The notes beneath the pieces are model-generated. The model worked only from the letters and a program-made list of their open reading frames with translations. It did not search any database and was not told the origin of the DNA. Made by a program: the position numbers and the translations under genes. From assembly GCA_023630585.1 (NCBI GenBank), contig CM042558.1:4497300-4561299 (forward strand): a stretch of DNA of 64,000 nucleotides, read 5' to 3'. Numbering within the stretch: the first letter of the stretch is position 1; each line of letters begins with the position of its first letter. Below, piece after piece: positions 1-13,700 of this stretch. This DNA comes from Cranoglanis bouderius (Eukaryota > Chordata > Actinopteri > Siluriformes > Cranoglanididae).

Positions 1-1570
1 AAAATGTTTGTTTTCTGCAAGATTTTCTACACCTGATTGTTAAGCAGAACCTAGTAATTTTGTTTAATCACAGGTTCCCGATCTTAATCGTATAATCCGA
101 CATGAACTCTCGCATTATCACACGGTCTGTTACAGCATTTAACCAAGTTTTTTTTTTGGGGGGGGGCGGGGGGAGGGATCATCTCATACAGTGTTACAAG
201 TAGTAATCTGCTGTAATCTCACGTTATAAAACCGGCTTCAGTGATCAGATGAGATACATTGTACATGATCAGTTTCTTTAGCCTCAAGTCTAGATTCATA
301 TTCTGTATAAACACTGTAGATTGTGTGTGTTTTGTGTTGTAGTTTCTCCCACGGCCCAGTTTATACCAAAAGCATTGTCTTGACTGGTATAGTGTGTTAA
401 ATGTGTTTTCACACCTATTACTCTTTGTTGTTTGCGGTTTGTTTGCTCTTTGGTTTGGTTTCACACTGCATGCTAATTAAGAAATGAGAAAGCAAAACAT
501 AGGATGAGGAGAGTGTGTATGCAGGGACGAAACCATATTCCCCAAAACTCTTATTCACTGCTCAGAAATATGGAGACGCAGGGAAAAGGGTAAACAGACC
601 AAGCCCAGCCAAGTGTGTGCAGAAATCACAGAAGTGAATTGAACGCAGAATCAATTCTGAATGTTTGAGAATCGATTCAGAATCGTTAGAGAAAGAATCA
701 CAATGCATCTATATATTTTTCAAAAATGTATTTTATTTATTTATTTATTTCCTCCCACCCCTAATAGACATGGTCAGCTTTGGTTAAAAAAAAAAAAATG
801 CATTGTCTCTAACCGTTTTTCTATTTTAATTATTACACATAACATGAATTCCCTTAGACTTTCATTATGTGTGAGTTTCAAGTTAATGGATCTTTGTATC
901 TCTTCTCAGCAGTAGAAACATGGTGAAGGTGCTATCAGTCCTAATTGCGCATGTTGTTGGATAGGGAATACAGATATTCTTTTAAGGATCTGCATTAGTG
1001 ACCGGAAGGTTGTGAGCCGAGATGCAGTAGAGAGCCACTGTGCAAGAGCCTTGATCAAAACCCTTACCTTGCTCAGCTGTACTGAGCTGGGATTGAATTC
1101 TGCCTCACTTTGTAAATGTTGGAAGAGAAGCATAGTTACGCTTGGCTTATGCCTAAAGTCTTTGCAGGCGTATCTCTCCAGATGAACACGTTTATCATGC
1201 AGCCAGACAGCTATTCTAGACGTGGACAAGTTAGCGTTTGAATAAATGGATCTGTCAGCAGTGGATTCTCTTTTGGGAAATGTTCAAGTCTGGCCTAATA
1301 TTTGTCTCTACGTCTCCTCACGATTGCTCAGTATTCCAGATGGCAGTGATCCTCAGTATGCCTTCTGTGTCATCTGTTTTTCCTTGTTTTTAGAGATTTG
1401 TCTGATTTCTCACTTTACGTGTGAAAGGATTTAAGGACTAATTAACAACGGTCTCACCAAAGCACCACGTGAACTATGGTTGTTGTCTACAATTGTACAC
1501 AACCTAAGCATTAGAGTTTCATATGTTTTCTGAAGTCCAAGCCATTTGTTTTTCTTAACCCTCCTGCCAG
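1..1570 (+). other. LSM12 intron 1 (right part), no gene seen
   Basis: This stretch lies upstream of the first visible LSM12 exon and should be the 3' part of intron 1. I find no start codon or N-terminal LSM12 exon in it, so exon 1 must lie outside the window. Short ORFs here have no recognisable domain. Bases about 396-466 resemble the terminal part of a repeat also present near 9,745 (a 'gtgttttcacacct' motif). The rest is unremarkable AT-rich DNA. Confidence 0.5.
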
Positions 1571-1704
1571 AATGTGCTTCATCCAGTGGCAAACCCAACC
1601 TCAGCGACATCATCCTGATCAACTTAGCCTACGTTTCTGACGTAGAAACCATTAACGACCGCACCGAGACCCCTCCACCTCTAGCATCTTTGAACGTCAG
1701 CAAG
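1571..1704 (+). CDS. lsm12: LSM12 exon 2 (end of LSM domain)
   Basis: The acceptor is ctgccag at 1564-1570 and the donor gtaagt starts at 1705. The exon opens with the last two bases of a lysine codon, so the preceding exon must end in phase 1. It encodes the second half of the Sm-like fold and the start of the linker, including DRTETPPPLASLNVSK, which is nearly invariant in vertebrate LSM12. The exon ends on a complete codon. Confidence 0.95.
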
Positions 1705-4700
1705 GTAAGTGCAGTCCTCCATGAGATTTTTTCCCCATTTAGGACCAGACACAAGCTCCAAATAAAGGTCAAAACGACCAGTTTGTGTTGAATCGAGGTG
1801 TACGCAAAGAGGTTTTAGTGTGGAGACCACACATCCGTTGTGAAGATACGCCCATCTGTGATTTATACAGTCTGAAGAGATGCATATTCGTTACAGACGT
1901 CGTCTGGCAACATTATTAAACAGATATGTGTTCGGAAATCTTAACCCATCCGAGTAGAACGTTAGGGAAACACTAGTGTATGATCACGCAGCAACGTTGC
2001 ATTTGTACCATTGATGAAAAGTGATGCGCATTACATTTAAACGTAGCCATGAATATGTAGCCACGTATGAAATGAAGCAGCGTTGGGAGAGTTGACCGTA
2101 CGTCCAGCCGGCTCAGAAGATCCCTGTTAGACAAAAAGCCCGTATGTGTCACACTGCACCAGGTGCAAATATCAAATCTTAACTGAAATGATGCATAGTA
2201 TAATATAATGATGTTATATTCACGAGGTTCACATCAGATTATATGACAGATTCTCGGAAATAGTCCTGTGTTAGGACAATATTGTTCCTATTGGTGACTT
2301 AATATAGCATCACAGATTTTAACACGACTCTCACGATCTCTGATTTTGTCTGCTACGGCATTATCAATGAGGAAATTGTAGAGGTTAAAAACAGAAACTA
2401 GAGCAGGGCTGCAACAACTAATCAATAATTAAAATAATCGACAACAAATTTCATTATCGATTAGTTGGGTCTGTGATTGTGTTGCTTTCTGTACGCAGAA
2501 AAATTGAGATCACGTTTTTCACCTTTGTGAAGTGACGCCACTAACGGGGGTTATCCACTGTGACGCCACTGACGGGGGGTGTGTGTGTTATCCACGGTGA
2601 CGCCACTGACGGGGGTGTGTGTGTGTGTTATCCACGGTGACGCCACTGACGGGGGGGTGGTGTGTGTTAGCCACGGTGACGCCGCTCACGGGGGGGGGGG
2701 GGGGTGTGTGTGTTATCCACGGTGACGCCGCTCACGGGGCTGTGGGGTGTCGTCCATGGTGACGCCGCTCACGGGGCTGTGGGGTGTCGTCCACGGTGAC
2801 GCCGCTGACGGGGCTGTGGGGTGTCGTCCACGGTGACGCCGCTGACGGGGGGGGTTGGGAGTGGGGGGGGTCGTCCATGGTGACGCCGCTGACGGGGGGG
2901 TCGTCCACGGTGACGCCGCTGACGGGGGGGGTCGTCCACGGTGACGCCGCTGACGGGGGGGGTCGTCCACGGTGACGCCGCTGACGGGGGGGGTCGTCCA
3001 CGGTGACGCCGCTGACGGGGGGGGTCGTCCACGGTGACGCCGCTGACGGGGGGGGGTCGTCCACGGTGACGCCGCTGACGGGGGGGGTCGTCCACGGTGA
3101 CGCCGCTGACGGGGGGGGTCGTCCACGGTGACGCCGCTGACGGGGGGGGGGGTCGTCCACGGTGACGCCGCTGACGCGCGCGGGGGGGGGGTCGTCCACG
3201 GTGACGCCGCTGACGCGCGCGGGGGGGGGGGTCGTCCACGGTGACGCCGCTGACGCGCGCGGGGGGGGGGGTCGTCCACGGTGACGCCGCTGACGCGCGC
3301 GGGGGGGGGGTCGTCCACGGTGACGCCGCTGACGCGCGCGGGGGGGGGGGGTCGTCCACGGTGACGCCGCTGACCGCGCGCGGGGGGGGGGTCGTCCACG
3401 GTGACGCCGCTGACGCGCGCGGGGGGGGGTCGTCCACGGTGACGCCGCTGACGCGCGGGGGGGGGGGTCGTCCACGGTGACGCCGCTGACGCGCGGGGGG
3501 GTCGTCCACGGTGACGCCGCTGACGCGCGGGGGGGGTCGTCCACGGTGACGCCGCTGACGCGCGGGGGGGGTCGTCCACGGTGACGCCGCTGACGCGCGG
3601 GGGGGGGGGTCGTCCACGGTGACGCCGCTGACGCGCGGGGGGGGTCGTCCACGGTGACGCCGCTGACGCGCGCGGGGGGGGTCGTCCACGGTGACGCCGC
3701 TGACGCGCGCGGGGGGGTCGTCCACGGTGACGCCGCTGACGCGCGGGGGGGGTCCGTCCACGGTGACGCCGCTGACGCGCGGGGGGGGGGTCCGTCCACG
3801 GTGACGCCGCTGACGCGCGGGGGGGGGGGTCCGTCCACGGTGACGCCGCTGACGCGCGGGGGGGGGTCGTCCACGGTGACGCCGCTGACGCGCGGGGGGG
3901 GGTCGTCCACGGTGACGCCGCCGACGCGCGGGGGGGGGTCGTCCACGGTGACGCCGCCGACGCGCGGGGGGGGGTCGTCCACGGTGACGCCGCTGACGGG
4001 GGGCGCGGCGCGTTATCCACGGTGACGCCGGTGACGGGGTGGGGGGGGCGCGTTATCCACGGTGACGCCGGTGACGGGGGTGGGGCGGGGCGGGCGGTGT
4101 AACCACGGTGACGCCGCTGACGGGGCGGTGCGGGCGGTGTAACCACGGTGACGCCGCTGACGGGGTGGGGCGGGCGGGCGGTGTAACCACGGGTGACGCC
4201 GCGGGCGGGCGGGGTAACCACGGTGACGCCGCTGACGGGGTGGGGCGGGCGGGCGGTGTAACCACGGTGACGCCGCGGGCGGGCGGGGTAACCACGGTGA
4301 CGCCGCTGACGGGTGGGGGGGGCGGGCGGGGGTAACCACGGTGACGCCGCTGACGGGGTGGGGCGGGGCGGGGGTAACCACGGTGACGCCGCTGACGGGG
4401 GGGGGCGGGCGGACGGGGGTAACCACGGTGACGCCGCTGACGGGGCGGGGGGGGGGTTAACCACGGTGACGCCGCTGACGGGGTGGGGGGGGTGGGGTAA
4501 CCACGGTGACGCCGCTGACGGGGGCGGGGCGGGGTAACCACGGTGACGCCGCTGACGGGGTGGGGCGGGCGGGCAGTGTAACCACGGTGATGCCGCTGAC
4601 GGGGTGGGGCGGGCGGGCGGGGTAACCACGGTGACGCCGCTGACGGGTGGGGGGGGCGGGCGGGGTAACCACGGTGACGCCGCTGACGGGTGGGGGGGGC

Positions 4701-7700
4701 GGGCGGGGTAACCACGGTGACGCCGCTGACGGGTGGGGGGGTAACCACGGTGACGCCGCTGACGGGGGGGGGGCGGGGTAACCACGGTGACGCCGCTGAC
4801 GTGCGTGGGCGGGGTAACCACGGTGACGCCGCTGATGTGCGCGGGCGGGGTAACCACGGTGACGCCGCTGACGTGCGCGGGCGGGGTAACCACGGTAACG
4901 CCGCTGAAACCACGGTGACGCCGCTGATGGGGTGGGGGGGGGGCGGGCGGTGTAAGCACGGTGACGCCGCTGACGTGCGCGGGCGGGGTAACCACGGTGA
5001 CGCCGCTGAAACCACGGTGACGCCGCTGACGGGGTGGGGGGGGGGGGGGCGGGGTAAGCACGGTGACGCCGCTGACGTGCGCGGGGGGGGGGTGTTATCC
5101 AGGTTGACGCCACTGCACAATGGTGAAAAACGTGATCTCGACTTAATTTGTCTGTGTACTCTACATCCGTCGTGATGAAGTCAATGGGCTTTTTGATTGG
5201 GTTTTTGGTTAAAAGCCTGAAATAAGGTCTGTGGTTAACACCAGCTCAAGATATGTTCATGTTTTATATTATGACATAAATTACATCAGTAATACACCAC
5301 TCGTGATTTTATTAAGCTTTTACTTGTCTTTAAAAAGAAACTTGCTGCTAACAAGTGGCTAAAAGGGATTACAGAGACATTAAACGTCATCACGCCGCAC
5401 AGGAAAAACCCATCTACTACAGCCTCGTTGTGTTTATACTCGCGCTCTGGCAAACTAATCCAACTCAAACTTATAGATTTATCAATTTTCCAATTGCAGG
5501 GTTTTTTTTTTTTTTTTTTTTTGTTGGAAGCGTAGTGGTGGTGATGAAGTCATCCGACCGTGGTGTAGTTCATTTATAGCCTAACTTTAGCTTTTTACTT
5601 CTGGTGATTGTTTTTACGCTTTAAAATGAATAAAACTTGTGTTCATTTATGAAGATTATCTTGATGAACAAAACGTGTCAGAATCATAAACTTTTGTTGG
5701 TCACAGAGTTTATTTTCTGCAACAAGCCAAAAGCCAATGGAAAAGTCTTATTGGATTTTTGTCGAGGGACCCAGGGTGATGCTAACTTCCGGGTTGGCCT
5801 ACAAAAATACGTCATCGCTGACAACTTGTCCGACACTTCACTTGAGAAGGGGACACCCCTCTCTGTTAATGCGGAGATAAAGTCCATCTCTACAGCGGGC
5901 AGTTATTAAATTCATGATGGTGAAGATGCCAGCGTGCATGTAACACCAGTCCCATTCATAAGGTGCGAGATTTTCTCAGGGTGAGAGAACAGCTTGTCGA
6001 GATCACGAGAAAACAAGAAATAAAAAAAATTTATAAAGCATGGCGGCTTAGGGCTTCTGTAGACAGCAAGTGAGTCTCCATTAAACTTCACTGAAAGAGC
6101 GTGAGTCCGCACATGTGCGTCAATCAAACAGCACGCAATTAAAAGGAAGCGCGATAACTCAGTAAAATATTCATTTTGATCAAATATATTTGATGCTATA
6201 TTTAGAAACAAAAATAATTGAGTTTTATGAGAGCAGTAACTGTAATGGGGTTATAACATGTAATTGTATATAAATGTAAGAAGTGTCATTTCAACTGTGT
6301 TCAATTGAGTGAATGTGTGTGTAACTGCAGAACATTCAACCTCTTACCAGTTAACACTTAGTTTGTGCTTCTGTTTTTCTTTTTTATCATTTTTAATATA
6401 GTGATTTAACTTCTGCTTTAAAGCTTGTGGACAATCAGTTTTTTTTTTGTTTGTTTGTTTTCAAAATATAATATTTTTAAGAAATCCTTTGTATAATGTA
6501 TAGCACAGCCCACATAGATACATTTAATACCTTTTTCATAGCCTTCAGTTTGCACAATGTTTGAAGGACAACATCGGGCAGAATGTGAAATAACGTTTTT
6601 TTTTTTGTTTTTTTTCCCAAATACAGAAAAAAAAAAAGACCTTTTAATCCAACTAACCGATTAATCGAAGAAATAATCGACAGGTTAATCGATTATCAAA
6701 AATAATCATTAGTTGCAGGCCTACTCTAGAGCATCTAGAGAAAACTAGATCAGTTCGGCACTTTGGATTGCACAGTACATGACAGATGGTGTATGTGATA
6801 ATCACAAAGCAAGCTGATGCCGGTGTAATCAGAAAGGTAGAGGCAGACAGTAGCACAGGCGTGATGGCATCCTGATTATCAACAAACCTCACTTATAAAA
6901 ATGATCTCAATATTCTTATAAGAAACGTAGGGACGACTCGTTTGCCGTGAGTTGCAACCCGTGTCGGTGGAGGAAGAGATCCTGGTCTCTGAGAAATGTG
7001 GTTTGCTGCGGCTTCCATTATTTCAACACGATACTTTGGCTCCTACTTCGCCTAGACGGGAGGTTGGAATGGCTCGATTCAACCAATCAGCTGGTCAAAA
7101 CATGTCCTGGGAATAGACTGAGATAACTGAACATCAAATAATTTTCAGACCCCCAGGAGACGTTGGCTAAGGGTCAATCAAGTGATTTGAGCAACTTGTT
7201 GCTTATTTTGCTTGAGTATACCATCTCTATATCCCTGATGCATAATCTGCTGGAAATCCACGGCGCTGTGCATCCCTCTTTTTTGGGCTCCAAGGTGGGT
7301 GGGGAGTAGAGATGATGAAACCGAAAACTTAAAACATGGATACAAAACATACCTCAAAAAAGCGTTACTTGGACCTGGATATTGAAAATACTTCAGGAAA
7401 TACATGTGTTCCTGTGTTAAAAAATGATGACTGGCCAAAATATATCATCATTGAAGCGTCTTCTCCAGATCTTCCAATCACCAAGCTCTCCCCTTTTGTA
7501 TAGCAAAAGGGATAGCAGGAATAGCAGGAACAGTAAAAGAAGTGAAAAAATCACGAACGGGACAGATTCTTGTGGAATGCTGTAAAAAGGCCAATGCCGA
7601 AAACCTAATCCTCTACGGTGTTTTAAGTGTCAAAAGTATGGACACGGGTCTAACAGCTGCAACAACAAACACATCTGTTGTAACTGTGGTGAAGAGGGCC

Positions 7701-10700
7701 ATGACAAGGAGAGTTGTGAAAAACCAGCTAAATGTTGCAATTGCAGCGGTGATCATTCAGCTGCATCAAAACGATGTGTGTGGATCAAAGAAAAGGAAAT
7801 TCAGAAGGTCAAATGTACAAAGAGGGTCAGTTACCCCGAAGCAAAGAAAATGGTGGCTGCTGCTCCTATTTTCACTTTGAATAAAACTTTTGCCTCGACT
7901 GTGAAAAAAAAAAAAAAAAAGCTGTGAGAACAATAGAATGTCAGACAGATATCACCTGGATGCATAAAGATAAACCCTGAACTGTAAATTATAATAATCC
8001 TCTCTCAAGGACAAAGAGTACTGGAACTCGGAGTGAAACCCCTTCAAAGGACAGTCAACTCAGTCAGAGTTCAACAACTGAGAACCAAAAGGCAAATAAA
8101 AATAACAAAAAGGCAAGCTCTTCACAATCGAAAGATGAAACTTCAAAGACAAAACAAACTAAAGATGCGGAAATGAAAGAGAATGAACATCATAGTAGAA
8201 GTCCATCTCCTAAAGGCAGAATTAGGACAACTGTTCCTATTCTTCCAAATAGGTAATGGAAAATATTATCATCCAATGGAACTGTCGTGGGATCAGGGCA
8301 AATTTTACAGAGTTGCAACACCTAACTGAAGTTAACAATCCTATTGCTGTATGTCTTCAGGAGATACAATTATCATCAGACTGTACAAAAGTACAAAGAT
8401 GGCAAATTAAAAAAGCAAACTGGTATCAGTTTCAAACTCTGTTATGAGAGATTTTCTCACTTTACAGACGACAGCCCGGATGCTATACAAATCTTCACCA
8501 AAATACTTATATCTATAGCAAATGATAGTCCCAAGAACATCTCAAAGCAAAAAATCTAGACGACTTCCATGGTTTGATGATAAATGTAAGGAAGCTATAA
8601 AAAAGAGGAAAAAAGCCGAAAGACTTTTCTTCAGACATCCGTCAACTGAAAATCTTATCCAACTCAAGATTAGTAGAGCACAAGCAAGAAGAACGATTAA
8701 TGAAGTTAAAAAAGAAAGCTGGAGAAGATTTGTTTCCAGCATGTCAGCAAGCACTCCATCAAACAAAATATGGAACCTGATATGAAAAATGAAGGGCAAA
8801 AACAGTGGCCCTCAATTACAACACATTAAACGGCATGATTCACTCTTGACCTCAAAGCATGAAATTGCTAATGTTTTAGCTAAAACTTTCGAAAAGAATT
8901 CGTCAATTAAAAACTGTATTTCTGCTTTCCAAACTCTTCATGCTCAACAAGGAGAGGAGAAAATTGACTTTAGCTCTAGTAATACAGAGCCATACAACAA
9001 GTTTTTTTCAATGGAAGAGCTACAACGAGCCCTAAAAATATCCCATGACAGCTGTTGGGCCAGATAAAATTCACTACCAATTTTTAAATAATAAAAATAG
9101 CTATATCCCTATAGCTCTAACCAGTTGTTTATGCAAAACAATGGAGAGGGTGGTTAATGACCACCTGGTCTGGATACTGGAATCTTAGCATCACATAAGT
9201 AATGCCCAATGTGGTTTCAGGAACGGTCGAAGCACTACAGACCATCTTGTCTGCCTTGAAAGTTATATTCGTGATGCCTTTATTAGTTAAGAACATGTTG
9301 TAGCTGTCTTTTTTGATTTGGAGAAAGCTTATAACACGACATGGAAACTTGGAATTTTAAGGGATTTGTACCAAATGAATCTTAGAGGGCATTTGCCTAC
9401 CTTCATCGAAAGATTTCTATCGAAGAGACTTTTTAGAGTGAAGGTATCAAGCACCCTGTCTGGCCTGCATAAACAGGAACTCGGTGTACCTCAAGGCAGT
9501 ATTTTATCTGTAACTCTTTTTAGTATTAAAATAGACAGTATTGTAAAAGTCATTGGTTCTGATGTTCACTGTAGTTTATATGTAGATGATATCTGTATAT
9601 GCTACAGAAGCAAGTACATGAATGCTACTGAATGAAAAAACCAACTGAAGATAAACAAAATTCAATCTTGGTCAACGCACAACATGATAAATTTTGGAAA
9701 TAGTTATAGTAGTGTGTAGTTATGTGAGTGTAGGGCGCACACTAAGTGCGTTTTCACACCTGGCTAGTTTGGAGTGTTTGTTTCGGAACCTGGCGCATTT
9801 TATCCCTTGGTTTTGTTTGTTTAGACACGTATGAACACAGCAATCGCGCTCAGCTCCACACCAAAACAATCGGTCGATTGCAAACGAACTCTGGAGCGGT
9901 TCGCTTGTGGTGAGGGAGTAATCTGACTCAACGAACCAACCTGTATAGCAATGCTGAATGGGAACTGCGTTACCTAAAAAGTGTTTGTTTTGCTAATGGC
10001 TCGCAACATGAATCACGGTTTAACTTGGACCAAAGATGAGGTAAAATCATTGAAATTTGTTCTGAAGAACATGCAGCGCCCTCCACTAATATTGACACCC
10101 TTGGTAAATATGAGCAAAGAAGGCTGTGAAAAAATTGTTTTTATTGTTTAACCTTCTGATCTTTTGTTCAAAAAATTCACACAATACTCTGCTCTCATGG
10201 ATATCAAACAATTGCAAACACAACACAGGTTTATCCAAAAATATATATTTGTTAAATATAGGTGTGCAACCATTATTGGCACCCTTTTATTCAATACCTT
10301 GTGCTGTCTCCCTTTGCCAAGATAACAGCTCTGAGTCTTCTCCTATAATGCCTGATGAGGTTGGAGAATACATGGCAAGGGATCTGAGACCATTCCTCCA
10401 TACAGAACCTCTCCAGATCCTTCAAATTTCGAGGTCCACGCTGGTGGACTCTCCTCTTCAGTTCACCCCACAGGTTTTCTATGGGTTTCAAGTCAGGGGA
10501 CTGGGATGGCCATGGCAGGATTTTGTGGTCAGTAAACCATTTTTTGTGTTGATTTTGATGTATATTTTGGATCATTGTCCTGCTGGAAGATCCAACCACG
10601 GCCCATTTTAAGCTTTCTGGCAGAGACAGTCAGGTTTTCATTTAATATCTGTTGATATTTGATAGAGTCCATGATGCCATGTATCCTGACAAAATGTCCA

Positions 10701-13700
10701 GGTTCTCTGCCAGAAAAAAACAGCCCCAAAACATTAAAGAGCCACCATCATATTTAACTGTGGGCATGAGGTACGTTTCCATATGGCTACCTCCTTGTGT
10801 GCACCAAAACCACCTCTGGTGTTTATTACCAAAAAGCTCTATTTTGGTTTCATCAGACCATAGAACCCCATCCCATGTGAAATTCCTGTTCCTAGTCACC
10901 CAGGTGTACTTAAAAAAATAAATAAATAAAAAATAAAAAGAGAAGTAAAATATCAATGGGAATATATTTCCAATTTATTTTTCTCATATGAATTCATGGC
11001 ATGCCAATAATTATTGCAAACCTATATTTAATGAAGATATTTTCTTTGGATAAATCTGTGTTGTGTTTGCAATTGTTTGATATCCATGAGAGCAGAGTAT
11101 TTTTGTGAATTTTTTTTAACAAAAGATCAGAAGGTTAAACAACAATGACAATTTTTCACAGCCTTCTTTGCTCATATTTACCAAGGGTGCCAATATTAGT
11201 GGAGGGCATTGTATTTCTAATCAACTTTCGAAAACGCATAAAACACCTGAGGTTTACAAGGTGTTTAGCGAGCGTCTCAATGAGATGGGCTTTAATCGCT
11301 CTGTGGAACATACAGTATCTCACAAAAGTGAGTACACCCCTCACATTTTTGTAAATATTTTATTATATCTTTTCATGGGACAACACTGAAGAAATGACAC
11401 TTTGCTACAATGTAAAGTAAACAGTGTAAATTTGCTGTCCCCTCAAAATAACTCATCACACAGCCATTAATGTCTAAACCGCGGGCAACAAAAGTGAGTA
11501 CACCCCCCTAAGTGAAAATGTCCAAATTGGGCCCAATTAGCCATTTTCCCTCCCCGGTGTCATGTGACTCGTTAGTGTTACAAGGTCTCAGGTGTGAATG
11601 GGGAGCAGGTGTGTTAAGTTTGGTGTTTTCGCTCTCACACTCTCTCATACTGGTCACTGGAAGTTCAACATGGCACCTCATGGCAAAGAACTCTCTGAGG
11701 ATCTGAAAAAAAGAATTGTTGCTCTACATAAAGATGGCCTAGGCTATAAGAAGATTGCCAACACCCTGAAACTGAGCTGCAGCACAGTGGCCAAGACCAT
11801 ACAGCGGTTTAACAGGACAGGTTCCACTCAGAACAGACCTCGCCATGGTCGACCAAAGAAGTTGAGTGCATGTGCTCAGCATTGGCAGCGTTGGCTTTGC
11901 AGAATAGATGTATGAGTGCTGCCAGCATTGCTGCAGAGGTTGAAGGGGTGTGGGGTCAGCCTGTCATTGCTCAGACCATATGCCGCACACTGCATCAAAG
12001 TGGTCTGCATGGCTGTCGTCCCAGAAGGAAGCCCCTTCTAAAGATGATGCACAAGAAAGCCCACAAACAGTTTGCTGAAGACAAGCAGACTAAGGATATG
12101 GATTACTGGAACCATGTCCTATGGTCTGATGAGACTTATTTGGTTCAGATGGTGTCAAGCGTGTGTGGCAGCAACCAGGTGAGGAGTACAAAGACAAGTG
12201 TGTCTTGCCTACAGTCAAGCATGGTGGTGGAAGTGTCATGGTCTGGGGCTGCATGAGTGCTGCCGGCACTGGGGAGCTAATGCCAACATGTACTGTGACA
12301 TACTGAAGCAGAGCATGATCCCCTCCCTTCGGAAACTGGGCCGCAGGGCAGTATTCCAACATGAGAACGACCCCAAACACACCTCCAAGATGACCACTGC
12401 CTTGCTAAAGAAGCTGAGGGTAAAGGTGATGGACTGGCCAAGCTTGTCTCCAGACCTAAACCTTATTGAGCATCTGTGGGGCATCCTCAAACGGGAGGTG
12501 GAAGAGCGCAAGGTCTCTAACATCCACCAACTCTGATGTCGTCATGGAGGAGTGGAAGAGTGAAGCTCCGGTGAACTCCATGCCCAACAGGGTTAAGGCA
12601 GTGCTGGAAAATAATGGTGGCCACACAAAATATTGACACTTTGGGCCCAATTTGGACATTTTCACTTAGGGGTGTACTCACTTTTGTTGCCAGCGGTTTA
12701 GACATTAATGGCTGTGTGTTGAGTTATTTTGAGGGGACAGCAAACTTACACTGTTATACAAGCTGTACACTCACTACTTTACATTGTAGCAAAGTGTCAT
12801 TTCTTCAGTGTTGTCCCATGAAAAGATATAATAAAATATTTACAAAAATGTGAGGGGTGTACTCACTTTTGTGAGATACTGTTTAAATGAGATAAATTAT
12901 AATAACTGCAGCTAAAAAGAGCCACAATAAGCTTGCAGAGCTGCTGTCTATCCATTTTGATGGAGGACCTCTGAGCCGAACCCCGGAACATAAACAGGCG
13001 CACACTGAGAGGACGGTTTACTCGCATGTGACTTGCATAAACACATTTTGTTACGCTTTGGAATGTCACCTTGTTAAAGCGAACCGAGCCAATGAGAAAA
13101 TACAACACTAACAATTTAAGTCCCTGTTTCTGACCAAAGCACAGAGCTACAGGTCTGGAAACACTCTTAAGAGGCAAACGCACTACAGTTATCTGTTATA
13201 CTGAAAATAAATGAGCTCTGCTTGACCAAGTGCTGAGTAAACAGTGAGGAGTGAGAATGTAACTGAGGAGAACTTGGCCACAAAGGGTTTATTCACATCT
13301 CTGCTTTGGCAAGATTAAATAGGACGACCGGCTCAATCGCAGTTTTGTGTAAAAACGTGTAAAGCATTGGCTTATGTAACTTTTAAATGCATTGTACAGT
13401 GATCACGGTTCTTTTTCATTTTAAGTACAGAGGAAAAAATGTACTTTACTCCGTTACATTTGTCTCTGTTCTCCCAACTGTTTTTCAAAAAAAAATCCCA
13501 AATGGTTGTTTGGTAAAAAGCAAAGAATATGAGTCAGAAGCCATTTGTGATTCAGCTGAACTGTGTGATGATAGTAAATGTTGATTTGCACCATCACAAG
13601 TAACATTCACACACATGTGATTTAATGAGACTAAAATGATATACTTTAGTCATAATGCATCCATAAAAAATCCCTCCGTATTGTACAGCCCACTTGCGTG

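Larger units (their letters stand above)
7270..9725 (+). mobile_element. Decayed I/Nimb-like LINE (two-ORF non-LTR retrotransposon)
   Basis: A non-LTR retrotransposon in the same direction as LSM12, lying in its second intron. ORF1 remnants run from about 7,337 to 7,880. They comprise an N-terminal segment ending near ITKLSPF, then three CCHC zinc knuckles of spacing CX2CX4HX4C (or close) at about 7,615-7,775. ORF2 starts at 8256 with an endonuclease-type beginning (IIQWNCRGIRANF, LQEIQL). Most of the endonuclease is missing. Reverse transcriptase pieces follow: QCGFRNGRSTTDHL near 9,210, FFDLEKAY near 9,310, GVPQGSIL near 9,490 and the catalytic YVDDI near 9,580. Several stops and frameshifts make it inactive. 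The I/Nimb assignment rests on the CCHC-bearing ORF1 and the ORF2 start; Jockey-type is the alternative. Confidence 0.8.
9996..11310 (+). pseudogene. Myb/SANT-like ORF of Harbinger type, split by Tc1 insertions
   Basis: An ATG at 9996 opens MARNMNHGLTWTKDEVKSL, the start of a Myb/SANT-like DNA-binding domain of the kind found in MSANTD proteins and Harbinger-transposon Myb proteins. It stops at about 10,072, exactly where a Tc1 element begins. Right after that Tc1, from about 11,215 to 11,310, the frame continues with KTHKTPEVYKVFSERLNEMG, the third helix region of the same domain. A second, different Tc1 begins at 11,313. I could not recognise the rest of the domain beyond that second element. 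Whether this was a host gene or the Myb protein of a Harbinger element is open. Confidence 0.6.

Noticed and set aside
2530..5112. Regular direct repeats suggesting a CRISPR-like array.
   Set aside because: There are no unique spacers of constant length, the repeats abut one another, and the host is a vertebrate; it is a minisatellite.
2713..5120. Very long proline/arginine-rich ORFs on the - strand (up to 782 codons) and glycine-rich ORFs on the + strand.
   Set aside because: They are translations of the G-rich minisatellite. Several overlapping frames are equally open, and unit-length variation by single bases would shift any real frame.
5286..6211. Several 60-100 codon ORFs in the right part of the hAT-like element.
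   Set aside because: No domain, no conserved motif and no splice context; they overlap on both strands as expected by chance.
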